Assembly (NCBI RefSeq): GCF_900112225.1
Contig: NZ_FOLD01000009.1
Coordinates: 101,472-165,471 of the forward strand
DNA length: 64,000 nucleotides
Reading direction: 5' to 3'
Source: Massilia yuzhufengensis
GTDB lineage: Bacteria > Pseudomonadota > Gammaproteobacteria > Burkholderiales > Burkholderiaceae_D
A program made the translations under genes and the position numbers. The notes below the pieces were generated by a model. The model was not told the DNA's origin, did not search any database, and saw only the letters and a list, made by a program, of their open reading frames with translations. Positions 16,559 to 25,059 of the stretch are shown piece by piece. Position 1 is the first letter of the stretch; every line of letters begins with the position of its first letter.

Positions 16559-17403
16559 GGCACGTTGCTCACATGGGCGCCCAGCGTCAGCGAGACCGTT
16601 TCGCCGCCGTCGGTCAGGCGCAGCTGCAGCTGCACGAAGCCGCTCTGCTGCGTGGCGCCCTGGTTGGGAGAATAGATGAACTGGCAGCTGGCGACCCTGG
16701 ACGCCAATAACGGGGCGCCGGCGGTGGCCGGACAGGTCTGGAGCAGGTCCAGTGTCGTCCTGGTGACCCGGTGCACGCGGCCGGTGCCCGTGCTGCCATC
16801 GGGCGTCGTGCCCGCGCCCTCGCACACATAGCTCACCGACGGCTCCGCGCCCGGCGCCACGACGAAGCGGCCGTCCTCGTAGCCGAACGGGATGCGGGTC
16901 GGCGTCACGGTGAGGCGATGCGGGCCGCGCCAGGCATCGGTATTGTTCGCTACCTGGCTGATCGTCGACACGTTGGCGCGGCTGTAGACGTCGCCCGGGT
17001 TCTGGTTGCCGATCACGACCAGGTCGCCGGGGGCCGGCTGCGTGGTGAAGCGCGTGACGACGTCGAACTCGGTGGCGGCCGCGTCGTGGTCGAGGAAGGC
17101 GCCGCCGCCATTGGTCACGTCCGGCCCGGTGCGGAAGCGCCCGCCGTCGATGGTCGGCACCAGTTCCATGCACTGGGCGTTGGCCAGGCGCAGCGAATTG
17201 GGCACCGCCGCGCGCACCTCGGTGACGATGCGGCGCAGCGCCGTATCGGCCTGGTCGGTCAGCGCGGCGCGCTTGCCCACCGCGACATAGCCCTCGATGA
17301 CGGGTTTGAGCTGCATCGCGAAGATGCCGCCGATGGCGCCGATCAGCACGATCACGATCACCAGCTCCACCAGCGAAAAACCGCTCTGCCGCCGCGTCAC
17401 CAT
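16555..17403 (-). CDS. mshO: MSHA minor pseudopilin MshO
   Basis: 282 aa prepilin. The N-terminal cleavage and methylation motif is QSGFSLVELVIVIVLIGAIGG (G8/F9, Glu at +5), a canonical PilD site. The long globular tail carries two Cys near the end (VCEGAGTT and LQTCPATAG/ASCQF). It corresponds to the PilW-like/MshO minor pseudopilins that build the pilus tip complex. It overlaps mshD by 7 bp and mshP by 4 bp. Confidence 0.85.
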   Translation of the reverse strand: MVTRRQSGFSLVELVIVIVLIGAIGGIFAMQLKPVIEGYVAVGKRAALTDQADTALRRIVTEVRAAVPNSLRLANAQCMELVPTIDGGRFRTGPDVTNGGGAFLDHDAAATEFDVVTRFTTQPAPGDLVVIGNQNPGDVYSRANVSTISQVANNTDAWRGPHRLTVTPTRIPFGYEDGRFVVAPGAEPSVSYVCEGAGTTPDGSTGTGRVHRVTRTTLDLLQTCPATAGAPLLASRVASCQFIYSPNQGATQQSGFVQLQLRLTDGGETVSLTLGAHVSNVP

Positions 17404-17864
17404 GGCTGGGTCCTCCAGCCCGTGAGCGACAACTGCTGCGGCCCGCTGGTGACGGTGACGATCACGCGCAGTGCATCGGCGGCGGGGGCGCCATCGAGCG
17501 CCACGTTGTTGACCTGCACGCTGACGCTGTAGCCGGCCAGGCCCTCGATGGCGACGCCGTCGATGTCCACGATGCCGTTGCTGGTGTAGCCGGCAGTCGT
17601 GTCGTCCGTGGTGTCGAAGTCGCGCACGTCGTTGAAGTCCGCGCGGGTGGGGCTGGGGTCGTTATCGACGGCGAAAGGCTTGAGCAGCACTTCTTCCATC
17701 ATGCTGTCGGCGATCGCCAGCATCTGGCGGGTGACGACGGGGTCGGCGCTGGCGCGGTTGGCCTGCGCGAAAGCCGCCACCAGCCCGCCCAGCGCCGCGG
17801 CCAGGATGACGATCGCGATCACCAGCTCCACCAGGGTGACCCCGGCCATGCGCCTACTGTACAT
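17397..17864 (-). CDS. mshD: MSHA minor pseudopilin MshD
   Basis: 155 aa prepilin with cleavage motif AGVTLVELVIAIVILAAALGG (Gly8, Glu at +5). The globular domain is short, rich in Asp and without cysteine. An internal Met6 could be an alternative start. It overlaps mshC by 11 bp and mshO by 7 bp, so the operon is tightly coupled. MshD-like minor pseudopilins belong to the PilV/GspI group. Confidence 0.83.
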   Translation of the reverse strand: MYSRRMAGVTLVELVIAIVILAAALGGLVAAFAQANRASADPVVTRQMLAIADSMMEEVLLKPFAVDNDPSPTRADFNDVRDFDTTDDTTAGYTSNGIVDIDGVAIEGLAGYSVSVQVNNVALDGAPAADALRVIVTVTSGPQQLSLTGWRTQPW

Positions 17865-18312
17865 AGCCGGTACTCCCTTCGAACACGATCGCGCGGCGCT
17901 CAGCGCCGTCGAGCCGGATCGAGACGGCGCCGCTGACGCGCAGGCTGCCGGCGGTGTCGGACGTGATCAGGCCGTTGGGCTGGAAGTACAGCGTGTGCGT
18001 GCTGGCGGTGACGCCGCTGGCCGTGGTCTGCCAGCTGTCGGTGTCCAGTGCGATGTCGCACGCGTTCATCCCCGGTTCGCTCGCCATGCGCAAGGTGACG
18101 GCCGTGTCGCCCACGTTCGCGCACACCATGCGGCGCCGCGCGACCGCGGTCTTCTGCGCGCTGCGCAGCGCGCTCACGACTTCGTCGCCGAAGGCGGCGG
18201 CCTCGATGCTGTTGTCGCCCATGAGCTTGGGCACGCCGATGGCGGCGATCACGCCGATCAGCACCATGACCAGGACCAGTTCCACCATCGTGAAGCCGCG
18301 CGCGCGCCTCAA
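17854..18312 (-). CDS. mshC: MSHA pseudopilin MshC (GspH/FimT-type)
   Basis: 152 aa prepilin with motif RGFTMVELVLVMVLIGVIAAIG (G6/F7, Glu at +5). A GspH/FimT-like globular domain with two Cys (MVCAN, NACDI) completes it. The ATG overlaps the end of mshQ by 4 bp (ATGA). Gene order identifies it as MshC. Confidence 0.83.
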   Translation of the reverse strand: MRRARGFTMVELVLVMVLIGVIAAIGVPKLMGDNSIEAAAFGDEVVSALRSAQKTAVARRRMVCANVGDTAVTLRMASEPGMNACDIALDTDSWQTTASGVTASTHTLYFQPNGLITSDTAGSLRVSGAVSIRLDGAERRAIVFEGSTGYVQ

Positions 18313-21300
18313 TTGAACACCTCGCGCACGTGGATGACGCGGCGGTTTTCCGGCGTGAAGACGCCGAAGGTGGCGCGTCCGGCCGGGTCGCGCGATGTGG
18401 TCGCGGCGCAGCCGGTGACGACCGGGCGCAGCCAGGGCAGGGCGGCGCCGGTGCTCGCCACGCCGGTGCCCGTGGTGTCGCCGATGCAGGCGTCGTCCTG
18501 CGCCGTGCTGCCGAGGTTGAGCGCGATATCGACTTTGCCCGGGCCGCCCGAGCTCACCTTCAGGTCGACCGCCGTGGCGCCGTTGACGAGCGGACCCTTG
18601 AACTTACGATCGGTCTTCATGTCGGCCGGATAGGGCTTGAACGCCCAGGCGACCTCGGGAAGGATGGTGTAGTTGTCGTCGCTGTGCAGCAGCCAGCTCT
18701 TGCCGGTCCAGTACTCCGCGGTGACCGGTACCGACAGCGTCGCTTTCAGGACGCCGAAGCGGCCACCTACGCGCAGGCGGCCGGTGCGCACGCTGGTGGT
18801 CGCTTCCTTGGCCGCATCCGGGTCGGGCGTGGCGGTGTAGGCCGACGTGACATCGGCAGGCGCCGCCTTGCCATTGGCGGCGCGCAGGCGAATGGCCTGC
18901 GGTCCGTTCGGGGCGGCCAGCGCGTAGGCCACCTTGACCTTCGCGCTGCCCGCCATGAACTTGTCTGCGGCGATTTCCACCAGCGCAGGCTGGACGCCGG
19001 GTACGGCATTGAAGACCCCGGGCGCAGGCGCAAACGCCGCGCCCGCCGCATTGACCGCCGAGACGAGCAGCTTCTCGCTGTAGCCGGCGCCCGCCTTGTC
19101 CTTGACGTCCGCACTGTAGTTCCGGGTGATGTCGCCGCCCTTGTTGCGGGCCGTGACTATCACCTCGAAGGGTTCCTGCGAATACTGGAAGCTGCGCGCC
19201 GCCTGCGCCGGCGGGCGGTCGATCTCGACCTTGAAGTACTGCGGGATGAACGGGCCCACGCTGCCCAAGCATCCTTTCGACGGATCGTAGGTCAGGCCCG
19301 TGGTCCCCAGCTCGGTGCCCATGAACTTCGCCAGGCTGGCCTTCAGTTCGATCTTGCCCACTTCGGACCAGCGGGCAGTGGCCGCCGCCTCGCCATCGAC
19401 GAAGCTGGCGGCGGACGCGAAGACGCCGTCCTCGCCACCCTGTGCGCGGCAGGCGACGTCCAGCGCGACGTCGTGGTTGGTCACTCCCGCGGTTTTCATG
19501 TCGCCCGTGTCGAAGTTGGGCGTCTTCACGCCCGCGCTGTTCAGCGCCGTGACCGTCACGCCGACATCGGCCCCCGCGCGGTGCGGGCCGGCGGCCGCGG
19601 CGAGCTTGAACGACGCAGGCGCCGCAACGAAGGTCCCTTCGCCCTTGGCCGTCATGCCTGGGAAGGGGGTGACGGACGCATTGAGCCGCACTTCGCCGGC
19701 GTCGGCATACTTCAGCGCCAGCTCGGCCACGCCCTTGGCCTTGAACTCGGTACTGACCGATTGCGCGGCCGCGGTGGCGGTGGACGCGGCGCAAGACAAG
19801 GATTTGTCGCCCAGCGCAAGCGGCAGCGAGCCGGCTTTCGGCCGGCTGTAGTTGCAGCTGTACTGTACGTTATAGGTGAGGTTCTCGAACGCGGCCACGC
19901 AGGCGGTCTGCGTGTCGTTGGCCTTGACCGCCCGGATCAGGGCCTTGATATCCGCACCCGCCGCATGGTTGGGCACCTCCACCAGCAGCTTGGCCCCGCC
20001 CGCGAAGCTCATCGCGCAGCTGTTGGTATTGCTGCTGCTGCGGTAGCAGGTGGTCGCGTCCTGGGCCGCCAGCGCATCGGACACGCCCAGCGTGACGACG
20101 CCCTCGGCGAAGCGGGTCGCGCTGACCTGCACCGAGCCGGCATTGGCCGCGATGGAAAACGGCGTGTCCACTCCGGCTAGCTTGCCCGACACGGCGCCGG
20201 CATAGTGCGGCGCGGTGCAGGTGGCGTTGGCGCAGGCGGTAACGGTGATCTTCTCGGGCAGGCAGGTGTCGCCTTCGCCGTCGTGGGTCACCAGGTAGTG
20301 GTGCGGCGCCTTGGGCGCGGCGCCTTCGCAGCGCGGTCCGTTGGCGGTGTTGACCGCAAACCCGCTGTTGTTGGTCACGCAGTCGCACTTGTCCTTGGCG
20401 GTGCCGTTCTTGCAGTAGATGGTGCCGGTGACCCGTCCCGCCCATTCCAGCGTGGCCCAGTTGACCCGTGCATTGCCGGTAATGATGGAACTCGACGACT
20501 GCAGCGTGAGGTTGCCGGTGTCGACGTCGCCTTTGACGGCATTGCCCGAGCCCATGACCATCGAGGTGGTGGCGAGGATGTTGCCGGTGACCTTGCTGCC
20601 CGAGGCCAGCATGTCGAACATCGGCGCGGTGATGTCGCCCGTCATGGTGCTGCCGGAGGCCAGCATGAACTTGCTGGTGGCCGTCACCTTGCCCGAGATC
20701 GTCACCGGCGACCCGGTGGTGACCACGGTGCCGCTGATGTCGCCCGTGATTTTCGAGCCCGAGCTGATGTCGACCATGCCCTGCGATACCAGGTTGCCGA
20801 TGATGGTGACGCGATCGGAGCCGAGCCGGATGGCGCCGGCCGTGACGTCGGCCGTCATCGACTGCGCCAGCGCGCCCATCGAGAAGGTGCCGCCGACCTC
20901 GATGTCGCCGCCGTTTGTCTTGAGGTTGGCCGGGTTGACCCCGGTGAGGTTCAGGTTGCCCGTCACAATGAGCTTGGCATTATTGCCCATCGTGAGGCCC
21001 TGGTTATAGGTCACCGTGACGCTGTTGGTGACCTTCAGGGTGTAGTTGTTGCCGATGACGACAGAGTCGTCCCAGTCCAGGTAGGCAGGGTAGGGACAGG
21101 TGTAGACCTTGCCCGACAGGGTGCAGCTGGTGACCGGCGCGCCGTTGAAGGTATACACCGTCGCCTGCGCCATGCTGCTGCCCAGCATACCAGCCAGCAC
21201 CAGGGCCAGCGCCGGCAGCCAGCGCGGCAATGCGCGGCGGCGCCTCAACGGGGCGCCGGCGAACAGGAGGGCAAATAGGGACGGAAAAGACACGGCTTGG

Positions 21301-21335
21301 CCTGCGTCAAAGCATAGATACTCCAAAGTGTGCAT
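18309..21335 (-). CDS. mshQ: MshQ-like secreted protein (polymer-forming repeats plus DUF6701)
   Basis: About 1008 aa. A secretion signal ends around LAGMLGSSMAQA. Residues about 65-330 are short beta-helix-like repeats (GDI/GNI and SGSKVTGNI patterns, bactofilin-like). A Cys-rich stretch (about 330-450) and a DUF6701-type C-terminal half with Ig-like modules follow, ending IHVREVFN. MshQ is the large tip or adhesin-associated product of MSHA loci. Here it is the first gene of the run, not the last as in Vibrio and Shewanella. The start is uncertain: the ATG at 21335 lacks a ribosome site, a TTG sits at 21338, and a GTG at 21296 is preceded by AGG. Confidence 0.78.
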   Translation of the reverse strand: MHTLEYLCFDAGQAVSFPSLFALLFAGAPLRRRRALPRWLPALALVLAGMLGSSMAQATVYTFNGAPVTSCTLSGKVYTCPYPAYLDWDDSVVIGNNYTLKVTNSVTVTYNQGLTMGNNAKLIVTGNLNLTGVNPANLKTNGGDIEVGGTFSMGALAQSMTADVTAGAIRLGSDRVTIIGNLVSQGMVDISSGSKITGDISGTVVTTGSPVTISGKVTATSKFMLASGSTMTGDITAPMFDMLASGSKVTGNILATTSMVMGSGNAVKGDVDTGNLTLQSSSSIITGNARVNWATLEWAGRVTGTIYCKNGTAKDKCDCVTNNSGFAVNTANGPRCEGAAPKAPHHYLVTHDGEGDTCLPEKITVTACANATCTAPHYAGAVSGKLAGVDTPFSIAANAGSVQVSATRFAEGVVTLGVSDALAAQDATTCYRSSSNTNSCAMSFAGGAKLLVEVPNHAAGADIKALIRAVKANDTQTACVAAFENLTYNVQYSCNYSRPKAGSLPLALGDKSLSCAASTATAAAQSVSTEFKAKGVAELALKYADAGEVRLNASVTPFPGMTAKGEGTFVAAPASFKLAAAAGPHRAGADVGVTVTALNSAGVKTPNFDTGDMKTAGVTNHDVALDVACRAQGGEDGVFASAASFVDGEAAATARWSEVGKIELKASLAKFMGTELGTTGLTYDPSKGCLGSVGPFIPQYFKVEIDRPPAQAARSFQYSQEPFEVIVTARNKGGDITRNYSADVKDKAGAGYSEKLLVSAVNAAGAAFAPAPGVFNAVPGVQPALVEIAADKFMAGSAKVKVAYALAAPNGPQAIRLRAANGKAAPADVTSAYTATPDPDAAKEATTSVRTGRLRVGGRFGVLKATLSVPVTAEYWTGKSWLLHSDDNYTILPEVAWAFKPYPADMKTDRKFKGPLVNGATAVDLKVSSGGPGKVDIALNLGSTAQDDACIGDTTGTGVASTGAALPWLRPVVTGCAATTSRDPAGRATFGVFTPENRRVIHVREVFN

Positions 21336-21344
21336 CAACTAGCC

Positions 21345-21377
21345 GGTTGCAACAACGAGTTTTTCGTTCGAGCAACC
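21345..21377 (-). other. Hairpin between leuA and mshQ
   Basis: GGTTGC (minus strand, 21377-21372) pairs with GCAACC (21350-21345), and AACGA/TCGTT pairs inside. No T-run follows, so it is not a clear terminator. It ends about 10 nt before the mshQ start and occupies the place of the ribosome site. Confidence 0.5.
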
Positions 21378-21424
21378 TTAAATTTTGCAGCCGAGCAACA
21401 CCGCGACGGGGCAAGCCCGGTTCG

Positions 21425-23104
21425 TCAGGCGGCGATGGCCGCCTCGCCCGCGCCCGCCGCCGCCATGTGCCGGTTCACCGCCGACAGCACCGCGCGGAAC
21501 GAGGCCGTCACGATATTGCTGTCGATGCCGACCCCGAACAGGGTCTGGCCGCTGCCCACCCGCAGTTCCACATAGCAGGCGGCGCGCGCATCGGCGCCGC
21601 GGCCGATGGCGTGCTCGTGGTAGTCCATCACGCGGATATCCAGCCCCAGCGCATTGACGAAGGCGTCGATCGGGCCGTTGCCTTCGCCGTGCAGCGCTTG
21701 CGGCACGTGGTGGCGCGCTACGTTCAGGTCGATCTGCACGCCGTGCGCGCTGTCTTCGACCATGCGGTGCGAAACGTAATCATAAGGCGTGTCCTGCTCC
21801 AGGTATTCCTGCGAGAACAGCGCGTGGATGCTGGCGGCGGCCACTTCGCGGCCGGTTTCGTCGGCCATGCGCTGCACCGCGCGCGAGAACTCGATCTGCA
21901 GGCGGCGCGGGAGCTCCAGGCCGTATTCCTGCGCCAGCAAATAGGCCATGCCGCCCTTGCCCGACTGGCTGTTGACGCGGATGACGGCGTCGTAGCTGCG
22001 TCCCAGGTCGGCCGGGTCGATCGGCAGGTAGGGCACTTCCCAGATCCCGTCCTTGTCCTGTTTCGCAAAGCCCTTCTTGATGGCGTCCTGGTGCGAGCCC
22101 GAGAACGCGGTGAAGACCAGGTCGCCCGCATACGGGTGGCGCGGGTGTACCGGCAGCTGGTTGCATTCTTCCACCAGCTGGCGCACGGCGTCGATGTCCG
22201 AAAAGTCCAGGCCCGGGGCGATGCCTTGCGTGTAGAGGTTCATGGCCAGGGTGACGAGATCGACGTTGCCGGTGCGCTCGCCGTTGCCGAACAGGCAGCC
22301 TTCGACGCGGTCGGCGCCGGCCATCACGGCCAGTTCGGCCGCCGCCACGGCGGTGCCGCGGTCGTTATGCGGGTGCACGCTGATGACGAGCGATTCGCGC
22401 CGCTCCAGGTGGCGGCACATCCACTCGATCTGGTCGGCGTAGACGTTGGGCGTGCTCGCCTCCACGGTGGAAGGCAGGTTGACGATCATCGGGTTCTGCG
22501 GCGTGGGCTGCCACACGCTGCTCACGGCATCCACGATCTGCTTCGAGAAATCGAGTTCGGTGGTGGAGAAGGATTCCGGCGAATATTCCAGGCCCCACTG
22601 GGTCTGCGGGTGCTGCGCCACCAGTTCCTTGATCAGCTGGGTGCCCTTGACGGCGATCTGCACGATCTCGTCGCGCTCCATGTTGAACACCACGCGGCGG
22701 AACACCGGCGCTACCGAATTGTAGACGTGGACGATGGCGCGTTTGGCGCCCACAGCCGACTCCACCGTGCGGCGGATCAGCTCATCGCGGGCCTGGGTCA
22801 GCACGATGATGGTCACGTCTTCGGGGATGCGGTTTTCCTCGACCAGCATGCGCACGAAATCGAAATCGGTCTGCGAGGCGGACGGGAAGCCGACCTCGAT
22901 CTCCTTGATGCCGATCTTGACCAGCATCTCGAAGAAGCGCAGCTTCTTCTCCGGGCTCATCGGCTCGATCAGGGCCTGGTTACCGTCGCGCAGGTCGGTG
23001 CTCATCCAGATCGGCGGGCGGGTGATGCTGCGGCTTGGCCACTGGCGGTCGGTGAGCGGGACGGCGGCGAATGGACGGTATTTGGTGGCGGGGTTCTTCA
23101 GCAT
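21425..23104 (-). CDS. leuA: 2-isopropylmalate synthase (LeuA type 2)
   Basis: 559 aa. Condenses acetyl-CoA with 2-oxoisovalerate, the first committed step of leucine synthesis. The TIM-barrel opens with [11 protein letters not shown] (metal Asp and catalytic Arg), has the [20 protein letters not shown] metal His pair and [19 protein letters not shown]. The C-terminal regulatory domain (about 430-559) contains the leucine feedback site region. The [20 protein letters not shown]-terminus marks the LeuA2 group found in actinobacteria and many betaproteobacteria. AGGA precedes the ATG. The 300-nt leader carries two leucine-rich peptides. Confidence 0.96.
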   Translation of the reverse strand: MLKNPATKYRPFAAVPLTDRQWPSRSITRPPIWMSTDLRDGNQALIEPMSPEKKLRFFEMLVKIGIKEIEVGFPSASQTDFDFVRMLVEENRIPEDVTIIVLTQARDELIRRTVESAVGAKRAIVHVYNSVAPVFRRVVFNMERDEIVQIAVKGTQLIKELVAQHPQTQWGLEYSPESFSTTELDFSKQIVDAVSSVWQPTPQNPMIVNLPSTVEASTPNVYADQIEWMCRHLERRESLVISVHPHNDRGTAVAAAELAVMAGADRVEGCLFGNGERTGNVDLVTLAMNLYTQGIAPGLDFSDIDAVRQLVEECNQLPVHPRHPYAGDLVFTAFSGSHQDAIKKGFAKQDKDGIWEVPYLPIDPADLGRSYDAVIRVNSQSGKGGMAYLLAQEYGLELPRRLQIEFSRAVQRMADETGREVAAASIHALFSQEYLEQDTPYDYVSHRMVEDSAHGVQIDLNVARHHVPQALHGEGNGPIDAFVNALGLDIRVMDYHEHAIGRGADARAACYVELRVGSGQTLFGVGIDSNIVTASFRAVLSAVNRHMAAAGAGEAAIAA

Positions 23105-23169
23105 GATCGTTATTCCTGGTTGCGTGACACGGGTGGCCCGGGGGTGGGCGGAGTGTGGCTGCAGGCTGC

Positions 23170-23199
23170 CGGGCGGGCCACGAACGCTAGGCCCGGCAA
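23170..23199 (-). promoter_or_regulatory. Hairpin at the end of leader peptide 2
   Basis: On the minus strand TGCCGGGCC...GGCCCGCCCGGCA can form an 8-bp outer stem (TGCCGGGC/GCCCGGCA), or alternatively GGGCC/GGCCC. The competing upstream CCGG-TTG-CCGG hairpin would exclude it. No T-run follows, so it would act on translation or through Rho rather than as an intrinsic terminator. Confidence 0.5.
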
Positions 23200-23297
23200 C
23201 CGGTCGGTAGCTTTAGCAGCAGGCGGACTAAGGCGCGCGCACCGGTAGCGAGGGCGGGGCGGGAAGACTGCGAAACGTGGGAAGGAATCTTGGACAT
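23187..23297 (-). CDS. Leucine-rich leader peptide 2 (36 aa) upstream of leuA
   Basis: The frame begins with an ATG at 23297 preceded by AGGAAAG, a good ribosome site. Its second half reads [15 protein letters not shown] stop, with Leu codons TTA, CTG, CTG, CTA and CTA, two of them rare types in this GC-rich genome. The stop codon sits in the loop of a hairpin formed by TGCCGGGC and GCCCGGCA (minus strand). It is a probable leader peptide sensing charged tRNA-Leu. It ends 82 nt before the leuA start codon. Confidence 0.7.
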   Translation of the reverse strand: MSKIPSHVSQSSRPALATGARALVRLLLKLPTGCRA

Positions 23298-23357
23298 CGG
23301 TACAACTTTCCTGGACTGCTTGCTGGGCCGGCGCGGGACCGGGACGTACGGGCGTGA

Positions 23358-23408
23358 TTACGCGCGTAGTAGCAGTAGGGAAGTTAGCAGATGCAGGTGG
23401 GAAGACAT
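23358..23408 (-). CDS. Leucine-rich leader peptide 1 (16 aa) upstream of leuA
   Basis: The minus-strand frame ATG (23408) to TAA (23358) encodes MSSHLHLLTSLLLLRA. Seven of 16 residues are Leu, four of them consecutive (CTA CTG CTA CTA), the arrangement seen in the enterobacterial leuL leader. Right after the Leu run an ACGCGCGT-AATC-ACGCCCGT hairpin with one mismatch holds the stop codon in its loop. The predicted transcription start is only about one base before this ATG, so the peptide may be translated as a leaderless message. Confidence 0.7.
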   Translation of the reverse strand: MSSHLHLLTSLLLLRA

Positions 23409-23415
23409 GTGCTTG

Positions 23416-23445
23416 ACTCTACGAGATCAGGTCGCAGCATGTCAA
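23416..23445 (-). promoter_or_regulatory. Promoter of the leuA leader
   Basis: Minus strand: -35 TTGACA (23440-23445), 18-bp spacer, -10 TAGAGT (23416-23421). Transcription is expected to start near 23409, immediately before leader peptide 1. Confidence 0.65.
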
Positions 23446-23489
23446 GCGAAAAATTGTGCAGCGCGGCGAACCCGGGAATTGCCGCTCAA

Positions 23490-23522
23490 GTAGGGTGGTC
23501 GGCTCCGCCGACCGCGCGTTCA
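23490..23522. repeat. Family A palindromic repeat, copy 2
   Basis: GTAGGGT, stem GGTCGGC-TCC-GCCGACC (23497-23513), then GCGCGTTCA. It lies between the beta-lactamase 3' end and the leuA promoter. Confidence 0.85.
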
Positions 23523-23547
23523 ACCCGTGCATGATCGGCACGCGTCC

Positions 23548-24330
23548 TCATTCCAGCAGCGACGGCAACTCCTTGAGGAACGCATCGCGCACGCGCAGCC
23601 CGGCGCGCGGGCCATCCTCGCGCTTGTCGTCCTGCGCCAGCCGCGCGAACACCACCGTGCGCGTGCCGTCGGTGGCCCACCCCACCAGCCAGCCATGCGG
23701 CAGCGCACCCGGCTCCGAGCCGGTGCCGGTCTTGGCGTACACCTCCCACCCGTTGCGCAGCCGCGGGTAGCGCAGGATGGCCGTGGTCTTGTCGACCGCC
23801 CGGCTCGAGACCGGCAGCGTACGGTTGACCAGCCGGCGCAGGAACACGGCCTGCTCGTCCGGCGAGATCTTCAGCGACGAGCCGAGCCAGGCCTGGGTCA
23901 GCCCATCGTGCTTGCCCGGGTTGCCGGACGCATCGCGGTTGCCGTACTCGAAGCGGTCCAGGTAAGCCTGGAAGCGCTGCTGGCCCAGCCGCGTGGTGAC
24001 CTGCTGCGAATACCACACCACCGAATCCTTCATCCACCCCGCCGGGTCGGTGGCCTTGCGCCATGCCGGCAGCCAGTCGGCGTAGCCGGGGCGGAAGGGC
24101 AGGCGCGGCTTGTGCTCGCTGGCCAGGATGCCGCTGTCGAAGCCCATCAGGCTGATCGCCACCTTGAAGGTGGAGGCGGGCGACACGCGCTGGTCGCACT
24201 GGCCTTCGCGCAGCAGCGCCTTGCCGCTGCCGGCGTCGAGCAGCAGCGTGCAACGGATCGCTTCCGCGCCCGCCGCCGGCGCCGTTGCGCCCGCCAGCAT
24301 GGCCAGCACCAGCATTGTGTTGATCTTCAT
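23548..24330 (-). CDS. Class D (OXA-type) beta-lactamase family protein
   Basis: 260 aa exported serine hydrolase, signal peptide 1-22. All class D landmarks are present: Ser53-Thr-Phe-Lys56 active site, SVV (103-105), YGN (129-131), the Trp of the omega region in AWLGSSLKISPDEQ (148), and KTGTG (200-204). It is probably a chromosomal narrow-spectrum penicillinase or oxacillinase, as found in many environmental Burkholderiales. Spectrum cannot be predicted. No mobile element or resistance gene flanks it, which argues for an intrinsic gene. Confidence 0.9.
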   Translation of the reverse strand: MKINTMLVLAMLAGATAPAAGAEAIRCTLLLDAGSGKALLREGQCDQRVSPASTFKVAISLMGFDSGILASEHKPRLPFRPGYADWLPAWRKATDPAGWMKDSVVWYSQQVTTRLGQQRFQAYLDRFEYGNRDASGNPGKHDGLTQAWLGSSLKISPDEQAVFLRRLVNRTLPVSSRAVDKTTAILRYPRLRNGWEVYAKTGTGSEPGALPHGWLVGWATDGTRTVVFARLAQDDKREDGPRAGLRVRDAFLKELPSLLE

Positions 24331-24408
24331 CAGCCCTCCAACAAAATAGGCAGTATAACAACGTAGAAGTCACGATTAGGGCAACATCCGCTTGCATACG
24401 GCAAGTGT

Positions 24409-24439
24409 TTGTGCGCTGCAAAAGCAAAGGTGATATACT
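24409..24439 (+). promoter_or_regulatory. Promoter of the infA leader / small RNA
   Basis: A good -10 TATACT (24434-24439) is preceded by a weak -35 TTGTGC (24409-24414) at 19-bp spacing. Confidence 0.45.
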
Positions 24440-24445
24440 GGGTTC

Positions 24446-24674
24446 ATCGGCTGGAGTATTCCAGTCGCCGCCTTTCGATTGCGTGACCGCGCCTGTGCAG
24501 TGCGCGGCCTTCCGAAGGGCGTGTTTTCGGTATGTCAGTCAGCCTGTACAGCGGCCACACCTCGCAGATAGCACGGGTGGCCTTTAGCCCCGGCACCACG
24601 CAGATAGCATGGGCCAGGGCGGCGATAAATCGGTAATGCTTGGAATGAAGCCCGCAGGATGCGGGCTTTTTTTT
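24446..24674 (+). ncRNA. Candidate structured leader or small RNA upstream of infA
   Basis: About 230 nt between a promoter-like TATACT and a strong intrinsic terminator contain no convincing ORF. It offers several hairpins, for example CCGCGC/GCGCGG around 24487-24510. A 15-nt motif CGCAGATAGCA-C/T-GGG occurs twice (24563-24577 and 24599-24613), 36 nt apart, each time within the loop of a GC-rich hairpin (GCCAC/GTGGC and GCCC/GGGC). No other promoter is obvious between the terminator and infA, so it could be an attenuating leader of infA or an independent RNA. Confidence 0.45.
24648..24674 (+). terminator. Intrinsic terminator inside the infA leader
   Basis: Stem AAGCCCGC-AGGAT-GCGGGCTT followed by eight T residues (24667-24674). 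It lies 112 nt before the infA start codon. Confidence 0.85.
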
Positions 24675-24786
24675 CCTCCCTCCCTCCTGGCAGTCGCAGG
24701 CCGGGCTTCTCCACCGTGGCGCGTGCCACGACGCACTCCCTCCCACGCCGACCCGCTGCGCCGGGCCGCACCAATTAGGAGCCACC

Positions 24787-25059
24787 ATGGCAAAAGAAGA
24801 ACTGATCGAAATGAACGGCCTTGTGAGCGAAGTCCTGCCGGAGCTGCGCTTCCGCGTCGACCTCGACAACGGCCACAAGATGATCGCCTACACCGCAGGC
24901 CGCATGAAGAAGAACCACATCCGCATCCTGCAGGGCGACCGTGTGACGCTCGAGCTGTCGCCGTACGACCTGACCAAGGGCCGGATCGTGTTCCGTCACA
25001 TCGAAACCCGCGGCCCGACCACCGGCGGCCCGCGCCGCGCGCCTCCGCGCCGCCGCTAA
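24787..25059 (+). CDS. infA: Translation initiation factor IF-1
   Basis: 90 aa S1-fold protein that binds the 30S A site during initiation. It matches IF-1 through [19 protein letters not shown]...[10 protein letters not shown] and [22 protein letters not shown]. The tail is extended by about 18 residues rich in Arg, Pro and Gly ([13 protein letters not shown]), typical of the second IF-1 copy of betaproteobacteria. That form is separate from the IF-1 in the ribosomal protein cluster. AGGAG lies before the ATG. The leader carries a terminator and repeated hairpins. Confidence 0.95.
   Translation: MAKEELIEMNGLVSEVLPELRFRVDLDNGHKMIAYTAGRMKKNHIRILQGDRVTLELSPYDLTKGRIVFRHIETRGPTTGGPRRAPPRRR

Noticed and set aside
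23290..23493. 67-codon plus-strand ORF across the leuA leader
   Set aside because: Lies antisense to the leader peptides, lacks a ribosome site, and has no recognisable similarity.
24446..24674. RNase P RNA, 6S RNA or tmRNA as identity of the infA leader RNA
   Set aside because: A short CAGTCGCCGC resembles the 5' end of RNase P RNA, but the conserved GGAGGAAAGTCCGGGCTCC and the 3' half are missing. Length and neighbours do not fit 6S RNA or tmRNA.
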